Source: Streptomyces sp. TLI_053
GTDB lineage: Bacteria > Actinomycetota > Actinomycetes > Streptomycetales > Streptomycetaceae
Length of the DNA stretch: 64,000 nucleotides
Reading direction: 5' to 3'
Assembly: GCF_900105395.1 (NCBI RefSeq)
Contig: NZ_LT629775.1
Location: 9,699,501 to 9,763,500, forward strand
Under the pieces are notes generated by a model, which worked only from the letters and a program-made list of their open reading frames with translations, was not told the DNA's origin and ran no database searches. Of the stretch, positions 53,100-62,235 are shown piece by piece. Made by a program: the position numbers and the translations under genes. Each line of letters begins with the position of its first letter. Positions within the stretch are counted from its first letter, which is position 1.

Positions 53100-53231
53100 C
53101 ACGACCTCTTCGAGTTCGGTGACCGGGTCTTCGAACGGGCGAACGACGAGGACGACCGGGATCTCGACGACTCGTTCCTGGGAAGCCTGCCGCCGCTGTG
53201 CGACGGCCAGGGCGCAGCCTGGCGCCTCGCC

Positions 53232-54431
53232 ATGGTCCAAGCAGTCGGCAACCTCGCCGACGACCTGCGCGCCGGCCGGGCGCCGAACGCCGGCTGTACG
53301 GCGGAGGAACTTGCGTTCCACCTGATCATCGGCAAGGCCAAGGAGCTGATCGACTACCTCCACGACGAGCACTACGCCAACTCCTACGGCCTGCCCACCG
53401 CCGACAGGATCAGCGTCCGGCACCGCACCTTCGACCACTTCTTGAGCGTCTACCTCCAGGATTTCGATGTGCTGATGCACTACGACCAGGACCTGCGCCA
53501 CCTCGCCACCGACCCGGACCACCCGACCAGCCGGCACCTCGGGACCGGCGACCTGCGCCCCCGCGCCTGGTTCGTCCCCTTCGGCAACACACCGCCCCGC
53601 CAACCCCGGGCGCTGGCCCCGTGGGCGGTAGAGCGGCTCGCCACCGCCGACCCGGCCGCCTTCTTCGCCAGCACCCCCGCCCTCCCGGCCCCCGACGCGA
53701 CCGCCCCCGCCGGCCTGCCGGATCGCCTGCTGGAGGAATTCGAGACCTTCGTCGGCCTGGCCCAGCACCGATTCTTCGACGAATCGTGCGCGATCGCGAT
53801 GAGCCGATCCCTCGAGAACCTGCTCACCTCCCTCTTCGCCACTCCCTGCGTCGTGCCCGGCCGGATCTGGCCGATCGACTCCCGAGCCAGCGCCGTCAAC
53901 GCCGGCTGGCTCCTCACCGACCGCGACTTCCAACTCCAGGGACTGAAGGCCACCTGGCGGCTGAACGCGGACCGCACCGACCACGACGCCCGCACCTGGG
54001 CCACCGCCCTGCTGGCCGACTGCGCCAACTACGTCCTGGCCAACTACGACCGGCCGTCCCTGGAGATGTTCCACGACCCCGACGCGCCGCCCGCACCACC
54101 GCTCGATCCCGGCCTGCCCGCTCTCCTGCAGGAACGCCTGGGCAAGCTGGGCCGCGACCTCACCGTCGCCGGAACCCTGCGCCACCGCCTCGACCGCCTC
54201 GGCATGACGCCCGGCCAACTCGCCCAGGCTGCGATCCTGCCCGAAACCCTTGTCACCGCCTGGCTCAACGGCGAACCGACCACCCCCTCCCTCCTCATCC
54301 GCTGCGCACCGGTCCTCCAGATGTCCGAGGACGTCCTGCTGGAGGCACTCACCGGCAAGCGCAACACCTCGTACTGGCCGATGCCACAGCCGGCCGCGGA
54401 CCGGCTCGGGCGCCCGGCACGCACTGCGTGA
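53232..54431 (+). CDS. Second part of the TGA-split protein, with C-terminal HTH
   Basis: 399 residues from ATG 53232, but coding-like sequence (HDLFEFGDRVFERANDEDDR and on) begins right after the TGA at 53097, in frame. The body is helical. The C-terminal 80 residues (LRHRLDRLGMTPGQLAQAAI, LPETLVTAWLNGEPTTPSLL) form an XRE-type helix-turn-helix. The split may leave this half translated from an internal start or not at all. Function not recognised; DNA binding is likely. Confidence 0.6.
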   Translation: MVQAVGNLADDLRAGRAPNAGCTAEELAFHLIIGKAKELIDYLHDEHYANSYGLPTADRISVRHRTFDHFLSVYLQDFDVLMHYDQDLRHLATDPDHPTSRHLGTGDLRPRAWFVPFGNTPPRQPRALAPWAVERLATADPAAFFASTPALPAPDATAPAGLPDRLLEEFETFVGLAQHRFFDESCAIAMSRSLENLLTSLFATPCVVPGRIWPIDSRASAVNAGWLLTDRDFQLQGLKATWRLNADRTDHDARTWATALLADCANYVLANYDRPSLEMFHDPDAPPAPPLDPGLPALLQERLGKLGRDLTVAGTLRHRLDRLGMTPGQLAQAAILPETLVTAWLNGEPTTPSLLIRCAPVLQMSEDVLLEALTGKRNTSYWPMPQPAADRLGRPARTA

Positions 54432-54787
54432 CCCCCTGTCGAGCCCCTACCGTCGGCTGCGAATGATGGCTGTCGGGGCCAGTGCCGGCCGCACGGAACC
54501 TCCGACGGTCCCGCGATGGCGGGAACCGTGCCGCGCTGCTGCACACCGGGCGCCGTCCCGGCACGTCCACCGGAGTCGGACGGGCCACTGCGGCAACGGC
54601 GAATGGGCACCGGCACGGTGACGCACCTCCCCACGTCGGCCGACCCGCCACCGCACCGCAGCGTGCGCGCACATCTTCGGCCCTTCAAGAAGCTTCGCCT
54701 ACGTGGCACAGTTGTCCACCGGGGAGCCGCAGCCGCCTCGTGGAACAGGTGTGCTGCATCTTCGCTGTGAGACCGCTCGCGCGGTGA

Positions 54788-54817
54788 CAGCTCCCGGGCC
54801 GAAAGGCCCGGGAGCTG
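54788..54817. terminator. Perfect 13-bp hairpin with GAAA loop
   Basis: CAGCTCCCGGGCC, tetraloop GAAA, GGCCCGGGAGCTG. It lies about 360 bp past the split gene's stop, so the transcript would be long; it may serve an unseen RNA instead. Confidence 0.75.
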
Positions 54818-55369
54818 CCGCGCGGACGACGCGACCGGCGGTGGCGATCGCCCGTACGTCCCTGCGCGACGCTTACAACCGCAGGACCCGGGCCCCGGTC
54901 CGCTGTGGAAGCCTCCGTTGGCCGATGCGCGGACACCGATCTCGCGACGGGCGCCGGACGCGCACCGCGCGACCTGGTGCACTCGCATCGGCGCGGGCGC
55001 CACGCCCATCCGTGATCGGTGCGCGAGGCCCTTCCGCAACCAGTCCGGTCCGGACGCGGGGCATCCACAGCGGACCGATCGCCCGACACCGGGACAGGGC
55101 AGCGGCCCGAAGGCGGCACGTCAGTGGTGCCGCCGGTCCGCCCTCGCGGACGCGACCGGAAGTCGCGAAAGCGGAGTTGCGACCGCAAGGCCGCGCTGAC
55201 GCGCACAGTGCACTCCGACCGTCACAGCGGTTGACGCGCTCGGATCAACTTCCCGGCTTCGCGGTGGGCCGGTGTTCCGCGAGGTCCTCTGGGCCCATGC
55301 CCGCCCAGCGCGCCCAGCCCTCCCATCTGGACCTGACCGCACCATCGGACCCACCCACCCCGGTATTCG

Positions 55370-55386
55370 CCTGACCTCAGGTCAGG
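55370..55386. promoter_or_regulatory. Palindrome CCTGACCT-C-AGGTCAGG
   Basis: 8-bp arms around one base, about 250 bp upstream of the SMI1/KNR4 gene. An operator for that gene is possible; no regulator is nearby. Confidence 0.4.
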
Positions 55387-55638
55387 TCGATGCGGACACC
55401 CTAGGACGTGCACTGCGACCTCCGGAGGGGAAATGACGTCCCGGACCGGTCCGCGCTGGTGAACGTCACCTCGGCGGTCTTCGGCACGGGCATGCCCCGT
55501 GCCGGCAGCTGCACAATCTGGGCCCGGGGCCACGTCACCACCGTCCCGGTGCCCCGCCGGACGGTCCGCAGCAGCTGACGCCCCTCCTGGGGCGGGGTCT
55601 GGCGGTCGATGTCGGGCGGGGCTCCTACGATGCCGGGC

Positions 55639-56166
55639 ATGGTGCGCTTTGAGGATCTCCAGCAGTCCCTGTGGGACACCGATTGTGACTACGGGGTACA
55701 GCCGCCCGTGACCGACCGGGTGATTCTGGAGGCCGAGCGGCTGCTGAACGTCGCGCTCCCCGGTTCCCTGCTCGACCTGCTGCGGCAGCAGAACGGGGGC
55801 CGGGTCACGAGCAGCCGGAATGCCTTCTCCACGAGCGGGCCGACCTTGTGGAGTGCCGACCACGTCCCCTTCGACGGCTTGCTGGGCATCGGCCACCGCG
55901 AGGGGACGATCTCCCTGCTCGACAGTCCGTACCTGGTGGAAGAGTGGAACCTCCCCGCTCCTGTGGTGCTGGTCTCGGGTGAGGGGACCTGCTGGATCGG
56001 GCTCGACTACCGGGCCTGTGGCCGGCAGGGGGAACCGTCCGTTACCTGGTTCGACGCGGACGACAACTCGGGGTTGGCCCTCTCTCCGGACTTCCGCTCC
56101 TTCGTCGAGGGTCTCACCTCCGTCGGCGAGTTCGAGAGTGCGAAGAGCGACGGCTTCTTCGGCTGA
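55639..56166 (+). CDS. SMI1/KNR4-family protein
   Basis: A 175-residue protein from ATG 55639 (MVRFEDLQQSLWDTD); ATG 55630 is possible. The core LLNVALPGSLLDLLRQQNGG and the tail segment FDADDNSGLALSPDFRSFVE fit the SMI1/KNR4 (SUKH) fold. In bacteria such proteins often act as immunity proteins for polymorphic toxins or as standalone regulators. No toxin gene is adjacent, so the partner is unknown. It is not in an operon. Confidence 0.82.
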   Translation: MVRFEDLQQSLWDTDCDYGVQPPVTDRVILEAERLLNVALPGSLLDLLRQQNGGRVTSSRNAFSTSGPTLWSADHVPFDGLLGIGHREGTISLLDSPYLVEEWNLPAPVVLVSGEGTCWIGLDYRACGRQGEPSVTWFDADDNSGLALSPDFRSFVEGLTSVGEFESAKSDGFFG

Positions 56167-56375
56167 GCTCGCACGCGAAGCGCCTCCGTCTAGCTGCAAG
56201 GCTACCCCCGCCACGAGCCCTTCCCAGGACAGACGTTGCTTGATTCGGCACTGGGTAGAGGCAGCCCGGTGGCGGCCGGTCCCTGCGTCGGTCGTCGGTT
56301 CTCCGGCGCGGGCGCCGAGTACCCGTCCGCCAAGGTGGTGGATCTGCTGTCACGGGCGTCGGATAGGTTGCCCGG

Positions 56376-56648
56376 ATGACTGACCCGGACCCGCTGGTGC
56401 TCGTCCTTGCCGGACTTGTCGTGGACGTCGTCCAGTTCCTCGACAGCTGCGAGGACGGCGAGGTCGACCCCGACTGCGCGGTGAAGATGATGGAGAGCGT
56501 GAGCTGGGTGCTGACACGGCTGCCGCGGGACCAGCGCGATCGGTTCCTGGCCGTGCTCGCCGACCTGGTCGAGGCTGAGCAGGACCCGGGCCGGCGGGAG
56601 TTCCTGGAGAGGTTCCCCATCGCCAGTGGCTTGGTCGAAGAGGCGTAG
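56376..56648 (+). CDS. Small hypothetical protein, 90 residues
   Basis: MTDPDPLVLVLAGLVVDVVQ to GLVEEA. An acidic, helical protein (AVLADLVEAEQDP) with no recognised domain. It stands alone between the SMI1/KNR4 gene and a membrane-anchored protein. Confidence 0.6.
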   Translation: MTDPDPLVLVLAGLVVDVVQFLDSCEDGEVDPDCAVKMMESVSWVLTRLPRDQRDRFLAVLADLVEAEQDPGRREFLERFPIASGLVEEA

Positions 56649-56827
56649 GGGGCGCGGGTCGAGCCGGATCCCGATCGGGCGGAGGTGCCCGGTTGCAGGG
56701 TGTGGTCCCTGCTGCGGCGGATCGCGGTCCGGGCGCGGCGAGCGGGTTTTCTGAGTACGGATGCTCAGGAGCCGGGCCGGGTGGTGTGCGTACGGTGGCG
56801 GTACGAGGCACGACAAGGGGGATCGGG

Positions 56828-57454
56828 ATGTTCGGCAGGACGTGGGTGAAGGCGGCTCTGGTGGTGGTGGCGAGCCTGGTCGCCCTGTTGGGGGCGATGG
56901 TGGCGCTCTATGTCCTGGCGTGGTGGCAGCTCGGCTCCGAGGACCCCTACTCCAAGCCTGCAGCCGAGATCGTCCGCCACACCCCGGAGCAGTTCCACGC
57001 ACTCAGTGACCAGGCTGTCCGCGACACGGTGGGAGGGCTGAGCCCAGCCCTTGTGCTGAGCGACCGGGGCCGTACCGTCGACCGGTACGAGCCGCGCACG
57101 GACGGCAAGGAGAGCAAGTTGTCGACCGTCGAGCGCCGGTTCACCGTCCGTACGAGGATCGGTGCATCGCATCGGCAGGAGCTCCGGGAGGGCATCGAGG
57201 CCGACTGGCGGCTGCACGGGTTCCTGCAGGTGCCGCCGGCCTTGACCTCGAGCGCTGCGGACGAGGGCCGGGAGTACCTCAGCGCCGCCACCTCGGAAGG
57301 GATCCGGGTTTCGTTGGCGTTCCTGCCGGAGCCGGACGGGACGCTGACCCTCACCATGTCCGTCAGCGGCACCGACATCGCCTACGATCCGGACTACGCC
57401 CGCCCGCTCTCACCCCTGCGCCCGGACACCGAGGACACCTACTGGTCGCACTGA
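56828..57454 (+). CDS. Membrane-anchored hypothetical protein, 208 residues
   Basis: From ATG 56828, after a purine-rich site. One N-terminal transmembrane helix (ALVVVASLVALLGAMVALYV) anchors an extracytoplasmic domain of beta strands (ERRFTVRTRIGASHRQELRE, GTLTLTMSVSGTDIAY). No family recognised. Not coupled to neighbours. Confidence 0.7.
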   Translation: MFGRTWVKAALVVVASLVALLGAMVALYVLAWWQLGSEDPYSKPAAEIVRHTPEQFHALSDQAVRDTVGGLSPALVLSDRGRTVDRYEPRTDGKESKLSTVERRFTVRTRIGASHRQELREGIEADWRLHGFLQVPPALTSSAADEGREYLSAATSEGIRVSLAFLPEPDGTLTLTMSVSGTDIAYDPDYARPLSPLRPDTEDTYWSH

Positions 57455-57604
57455 GGCGACAGCGGGGCCGAACCCCGCGACGGGCGACCGCCGGTGTGTC
57501 TCGCAGGGCATAGACGCCGGTGCCCCGAACGTGAAGTGGACGGCGCGTCGGCCGAGGGTGTTTCGGGCTTGGTGACTGGCACCCGGGCGGGCAGGCTGTT
57601 CCCC

Positions 57605-58318
57605 GTGCCATCCATCACACGATCCGCCCGTCGAACCGCCGCCCGGCCCGTAGCGGCGGTCCTTACGGCCCTGCTCCTCACTGCCTGCGGCGAGCCCGCG
57701 GCATCCGACCACTCCACCCCGGGAGCCGCGCCGCCGGCCACCTCTGCCGTCGTCTGGCCGGGCCCGCCGCCGTCGGACTCGGCCACGGCACGCGCGCAGC
57801 TGGCGGCCCTGACCGTCGCCGCGGCACGTCCGATGGCCGGCTACTCTCGTGACCGCTTCCCCCACTGGTCCTCCCAGGGGGCGAACTGCGACACCCGCGA
57901 GAGCGTTCTGAAGAGAGACGGGCAGTCCGTCGTGACGGACGCCCAGTGCCGTGCCACTGCGGGCGCGTGGACATCGGTGTACGACAACCAGCAGTTCAAC
58001 GACGCCTCGAAGGTCGACATCGACCACCTGGTGCCCCTCGCCGCAGGGTGGCGGGCCGGAGCGGACAGCTGGACGGACGACCAGCGCAAGGCCTTCGCCA
58101 ACGATCTCACCCGGCCCCAGCTCCTCGCCGTCTCCGCCACCTCCAACCGCGCGAAAGGGGACCAGACGCCCGACCAGTGGAAGCCCCCGTCCCCAACCGC
58201 CTGGTGCCACTACGCGAAGGCCTGGACCAACGTGAAGTCCCACTACCAGTTGACCGTCACCGAACCCGAGAAGACCGCCCTGGGCCAGATGATCGACACC
58301 TGCCCGGCGGAATCATGA
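57605..58318 (+). CDS. Secreted HNH-type endonuclease lipoprotein
   Basis: 237 residues from GTG 57605. The signal ends in the lipobox LLTAC with Cys28. The nuclease core is DIDHLVPLAAGWRAGADSW near 138-156, the DUF1524/GmrSD-C-like HNH motif with a catalytic histidine, and LLAVSATSNRAKGDQTPDQW carries the following Asn and Lys/Asp. The stop overlaps the next ORF (ATGA), which might encode a partner or immunity protein. Nucleic acid cleavage outside the cell membrane is expected. Confidence 0.83.
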   Translation: MPSITRSARRTAARPVAAVLTALLLTACGEPAASDHSTPGAAPPATSAVVWPGPPPSDSATARAQLAALTVAAARPMAGYSRDRFPHWSSQGANCDTRESVLKRDGQSVVTDAQCRATAGAWTSVYDNQQFNDASKVDIDHLVPLAAGWRAGADSWTDDQRKAFANDLTRPQLLAVSATSNRAKGDQTPDQWKPPSPTAWCHYAKAWTNVKSHYQLTVTEPEKTALGQMIDTCPAES

Positions 58319-58611
58319 CTACCCCCGATCCCGCCGACGGACCGCTGCAGACCACCGGCATCCCGGCCGGACCGGGAGGCGTGATGACCACCGAGGTCGG
58401 CGTCATCACCGGCGACCTCACGCTGCGCACCGTCTGGGACGGCTGCCAGGCGCTGTTCACTGTCCAGTACGACGGCGCCGACGAGTGGTACACCGTGGAG
58501 GGGTCTCCGGTGCCCGCCCCCACCGCGGCCGTAGCCGATGCCGCTCACCGGGCGATGACGGCGGCTGTCCGGCGCGGCGGTGCGGCCACGGTGGCCGACG
58601 TCGGCCGCTGA
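58315..58611 (+). CDS. Small protein coupled to the HNH nuclease, 98 residues
   Basis: MTTPDPADGPLQTTGIPAGP, then a compact beta region VGVITGDLTLRTVWDGCQA-LFTVQYDGADEWYTVEG and an Ala-rich helix. The start overlaps the nuclease stop, so it is made with it. It may be an immunity or accessory protein, but having no signal it would stay in the cytoplasm. Family not recognised. Confidence 0.6.
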   Translation: MTTPDPADGPLQTTGIPAGPGGVMTTEVGVITGDLTLRTVWDGCQALFTVQYDGADEWYTVEGSPVPAPTAAVADAAHRAMTAAVRRGGAATVADVGR

Positions 58612-58671
58612 ACCCCGCCCCGCTGCTTGTCACCGGTCGAGTCAATGCCTTCGCTCGGCAGGTACTGTCGC

Positions 58672-59484
58672 TCAGTCCCACCAGAAGTCCCAGAAGCGGT
58701 CGTGGACGAGGCGTTCGGCGTAGGCGGCGAGCGTGTTCGGGTGGCTGCCCTGCCAGATGTTGTCGGGGCAGAACGCGAAGTGCTCGGCTGCCACGAGGAG
58801 GGCGTCCTCTGTCGATGTCGGGGGTGCGGCGACGCTCAGGTGGAGAGTGGAGGGGCCGACCGCGACGACGCGTGCGCCGAAGCGTTCTTCCCAGCTGGCC
58901 ACGATGGCGGAGAACTTGGCGGTGTCGTTGTCGTAGTTCACCGGCCCGTCCCAGCCTGCAGCGGTGAGCGCGTGGGCGCCTGAGTCAGCGGCGACGAGTC
59001 CGAGCCGGGACTGCGGTCGCCGGGCGGCGAAGTGCTGCGCATGGTCCGCGGCCGCAGTATCCGGGTCAATGGTCGGCTGGTGAGCCGGGGCAAGTCCCGG
59101 CCAGACCAGCCCGAAAGGGGCGGTGACGGCCAGACGGTCTTCCGGCGACAACATGTCGTCGTCCTCGTCGATCACGGTGTAGTCCTTCCACCATCCGACG
59201 AGGAGCCCGGCAGGGTTGTGGGCGTCCGGGGAGGACATCCGCTCGGGGAACAACTCGCCGCTTGCCCAGGGCCTGAACTCGCTGTCACGGGGGTCTCCGG
59301 AATCGAGCAGCAGCGGCCACAGGCCCGTGCGGGTTCGCTCGGCATGCACCCGTGCCCAGAGCTCGGCGGTGGCCGGCCGGTCGCTCATCCAGAGAACTTG
59401 GACGTCTCCGTCGCCTTCGTCCGACGTGATCATCCGGCCGGATGGAAGCGGAGTCTCGACGGCGGACAGGAGCTCAGGGTTCAT
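58672..59484 (-). CDS. DUF4253-domain protein
   Basis: A 270-residue protein from ATG 59484 (MNPELLSAVETPLPSGRMIT). The C-terminal part, HALTAAGWDGPVNYDNDTAK, SAIVASWEERFGARVVAVGP and HFAFCPDNIWQGSH, is the DUF4253 signature region. Function unknown; often found as a lone gene in actinomycetes. It overlaps nothing and is followed by an independent gene. Confidence 0.82.
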   Translation of the reverse strand: MNPELLSAVETPLPSGRMITSDEGDGDVQVLWMSDRPATAELWARVHAERTRTGLWPLLLDSGDPRDSEFRPWASGELFPERMSSPDAHNPAGLLVGWWKDYTVIDEDDDMLSPEDRLAVTAPFGLVWPGLAPAHQPTIDPDTAAADHAQHFAARRPQSRLGLVAADSGAHALTAAGWDGPVNYDNDTAKFSAIVASWEERFGARVVAVGPSTLHLSVAAPPTSTEDALLVAAEHFAFCPDNIWQGSHPNTLAAYAERLVHDRFWDFWWD

Positions 59485-59643
59485 GAGCGGATGCTAACCG
59501 TGAGTCCGACACCCGACGGCCCCGTGCGCCTCGGACGGCGGTCGGGTCGTAGGCGGCGAGGAGGAGCCCGTCCGCCAGACCCAGTTCAGCGTCGGGGTCC
59601 GGCGTTCCAGTAGGCCCGGTCAGCGGTAGGGGTGCGGCTGCGG

Positions 59644-61890
59644 TCAGGCCCGGGTGGTGAGGTGTGCGAGTGCCGTGTCGTAGCGAGCCTGGACGGTCGT
59701 GTCCGGGGCCGCCCGCAGGAGGGCGGCGAGGGCTCGTACCGCGCCGTCGTCGTACCCGGCTGCCTCCGCTTCCCGGGCCGCGAGGTCGAGCTGTGCGGTG
59801 CCCTCGGCGTGGTTGCCGAGCCCCAGCAGTGCCTCGCCCTTGATCGCGAGCAGGAGGAGGCGGGGGATGTCGGTGGTGCCGGGGCGGTAGTCGAAGTCCA
59901 GTGCGTGGGTCGCGGTGGTGAGGGCTTGGTGCCAGTGTCCGGCGTCGGCTTGGTGGCGGGCGAGGTGCTGGGTGGCGAGACGTTCGATCCTGCGGTCGCC
60001 GTCGCCGCGGGCGAGCTGGACGGCGCGTTCGCAGCTGGTCGCGGCGTCGTCCAGTGCGCCGAGGACGGCGTGGGCCTGGGCCAGGACGATGAGAGCGTTG
60101 GCCTCGGCGAAGGCGTCGCCGGCTCCGGCTGCGAGCGCGCAGGCCGCTTCGAGGTGGACGAGTGCCTCGCTGGTGCGTTCTTCTTCGGTGAGGACCCAGC
60201 CGAGCATGTTGAGGACGCGTGCCTCGCCGTGCTGGTCGGCGTCGGCGCGGGCGGCTGTGAGGGCGGTCTCCAGCAGCGGGGTCCAGCCGTCGCGCACGCG
60301 CCACACGATGAGTGGCCACATGGTCATGACGATGCGCCAGGTGCGCTCGTGCAGGCGGGCGGCGGCGGCCGCGGCGACCGCCTGGTTGAGGTTGCCGCGC
60401 TCGGCGGTGAACCAGGCCACGGCGGCGGCCCGGTCCGCGAACTCCCGCACCGTGTCCGGCGGCAGGAAGTCGGCGGGGAGGGGGAAGCAGTCCTCGGAGC
60501 CGGGTTCGGCCGCGGCGACGGCGGCGGTGGCGGTGGTGATGTAGTGGTCGAGGAGGCGCTTGATGGTGTCGGGGTGGGCATCCAGGCTGCGGGCGTAGAG
60601 CCGCACGAGGTCGTGCATGGTCCAGCGGCCGGGCGCGCTCTCGTTCAGTAGGTGTGCGGCCGTCAGGTGTTCCAGGGCGCTGTCGGTGGTGGCCGGGTCG
60701 GTGCCGGCCAGGGCGGCGGCGGTGTAGCGGTCGAGGTGGCTGCCGGGGTGGCGGCCGAGCGCGGCGAACATGTCCGCTGCAGGGTTGGGGAGTTGGCGCA
60801 GCGTCAGGTGGAGTGCGGCGCGGACGCCGGTGTCCTCCAGGTCCAGCAGGCCCAGGCGCCGGGTCTCGTCGGTGAGTTCGCCGGCCAGCGTGGCCAGGGT
60901 CCAGTCGGGCTTCCCGGCGAGCCGGGCGGCGACCACGCGCAGGGCCAGGGGAAGTCCGTCGCACAGCTCCGCCAGGCGGAGCGCGGCGGCCGGCTCGGCC
61001 CGCACCCGGTCGTTGCCGAGGGTCCGGGCGAGGAGGGCGGTGGCGTCTTGGGGTGTGAGGGTGTCGACGGGGACGGGGCGGGCGTTGTCGGTGACGATCA
61101 GCCCGGGGAGCTTGTTGCGGCTGGTGACGACGGTGACGCAGCGGTCACCGCCCGGCAGCAGGGGGCGGACCTGCTCGGAGTCACGCGCGTTGTCCAGGAC
61201 GACGAGGAACTGCCGGTCGGCGGCGAGGGCGCGGAACATCGCGGCCGCGGCGTTCTGCGACTGCGGGATCCGCTCAGCCGGCACGCCAAGGGCGAGCAGG
61301 AAGTCGCGCAGGACCTCGACGGCGGCCGGCTCGCTGGTGTCGCTGAAGCCGAGCAGGTCGGCGTAGAGGCGCCCGTCGGCGAGTCCGGCGGGGTCGTGGT
61401 GGGCCCAGTGCAGGACGAGGGCGGTCTTGCCGACTCCTGCGGGCCCCACCACCAGGCACACCGGCGCCTCACCCGCCGTCGCGCGCGTCAGGCCGGCGAG
61501 CTCACCGGCCCGGCCGTGGAAGCCGCGCGGCGCGCGCGGCAGCAAATCAGGTGCGCTCATGGTCAGGGTGGCCTCGGGTGCGGCGGTGACGGTCTGCGGG
61601 ACGGCGGTCGCCACCACCACGTCCTTCGCTGCGCGGGCGGGGCGGGGACGGCCCGCGCTCGCGGCTTCCTCCAGGCCCCGGGCGCCGGCCGCGTCCAGGC
61701 CCAGCGCCGCGGCGAGGGCCTGGACGGTGCGGCGCTGCGGCCCGCGGGAGCGGCCCTGCTCCAGGTAGGACAGGGTACGCACGCTCACCCCCGCCGCGTT
61801 CGCCAGGTCCTCCTGGCTGAGCCCCGCGTGCTGGCGCAGCGCGTGCAGCAGCGTGCCGAAGGAGCGGTCGGTCCTGATGGTCGAGGCCAT
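59644..61890 (-). CDS. HTH/NB-ARC/TPR regulator (STAND ATPase)
   Basis: A 748-residue protein from ATG 61890. An XRE helix-turn-helix lies at about 12-67 (LRQHAGLSQEDLANAAGVSV), a P-loop NTPase with Walker A GPAGVGKTAL at about 149-158, Walker B FLVVLD and the GLPLAL motif of NB-ARC proteins, and a C-terminal TPR set (EARVLNMLGWVLTEEERTSE, AEANALIVLAQAHAVLGALD). STAND regulators switch on by ATP-driven oligomerisation. A perfect inverted repeat lies 51 bp upstream, between it and the divergent toxin gene; binding there by its HTH is the natural inference. Confidence 0.88.
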   Translation of the reverse strand: MASTIRTDRSFGTLLHALRQHAGLSQEDLANAAGVSVRTLSYLEQGRSRGPQRRTVQALAAALGLDAAGARGLEEAASAGRPRPARAAKDVVVATAVPQTVTAAPEATLTMSAPDLLPRAPRGFHGRAGELAGLTRATAGEAPVCLVVGPAGVGKTALVLHWAHHDPAGLADGRLYADLLGFSDTSEPAAVEVLRDFLLALGVPAERIPQSQNAAAAMFRALAADRQFLVVLDNARDSEQVRPLLPGGDRCVTVVTSRNKLPGLIVTDNARPVPVDTLTPQDATALLARTLGNDRVRAEPAAALRLAELCDGLPLALRVVAARLAGKPDWTLATLAGELTDETRRLGLLDLEDTGVRAALHLTLRQLPNPAADMFAALGRHPGSHLDRYTAAALAGTDPATTDSALEHLTAAHLLNESAPGRWTMHDLVRLYARSLDAHPDTIKRLLDHYITTATAAVAAAEPGSEDCFPLPADFLPPDTVREFADRAAAVAWFTAERGNLNQAVAAAAAARLHERTWRIVMTMWPLIVWRVRDGWTPLLETALTAARADADQHGEARVLNMLGWVLTEEERTSEALVHLEAACALAAGAGDAFAEANALIVLAQAHAVLGALDDAATSCERAVQLARGDGDRRIERLATQHLARHQADAGHWHQALTTATHALDFDYRPGTTDIPRLLLLAIKGEALLGLGNHAEGTAQLDLAAREAEAAGYDDGAVRALAALLRAAPDTTVQARYDTALAHLTTRA

Positions 61891-61940
61891 GCTGATGCTC
61901 TTCCCGTGTTCGACGTGGCCCTGGCCGAACGCCGAACCCA

Positions 61941-61975
61941 ACCCGCAAAAGTATGCGCTACCTACTTTTGCGGGT
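61941..61975. promoter_or_regulatory. Inverted-repeat operator between regulator and RIP toxin genes
   Basis: Perfect 13-bp arms ACCCGCAAAAGTA and TACTTTTGCGGGT around a 9-base spacer, strongly AT-rich in the middle. It lies 51 bp upstream of the regulator start and about 260 bp upstream of the RIP gene. It could serve a dimer of the XRE regulator. The AT-rich arms may overlap the promoters for either direction. Confidence 0.72.
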
Positions 61976-62235
61976 GAAATTGCCTGGTCCGCCCGCACCT
62001 GGCCGGGTTGGATCGAAGCCTGAGGAAGAAGGCCCCGGAGCCACCCGGAAGTCCTCCACCGACCATTCCTCCCCCCAGGGACCTGAGGGGACCTGGTGGG
62101 CGAGGCCGTCGGCCGCTTCCTCAACCGTCCGTCCCGCGAGGACGCCCCTGCCCCGACGCAGCGGCAGGCGCCCGCGCGGGGTCTACGCCACGTGGCCCAC
62201 ACCCGCGCCGCAACAGCCTTCAGGAGAACTGCCCG

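Larger units (their letters stand above)
54432..55629. other. Long intergenic region with a hairpin and a palindrome
   Basis: About 1.2 kb. Open frames are GC shadows without family resemblance. It contains the hairpin at 54788-54817 and the palindrome at 55370-55386. Nothing else was recognised. Confidence 0.45.

Noticed and set aside
61941..61975. Terminator for the regulator or the RIP gene
   Set aside because: The inverted repeat lies between two divergent starts, where no transcript ends, and it has AT-rich arms typical of an operator.
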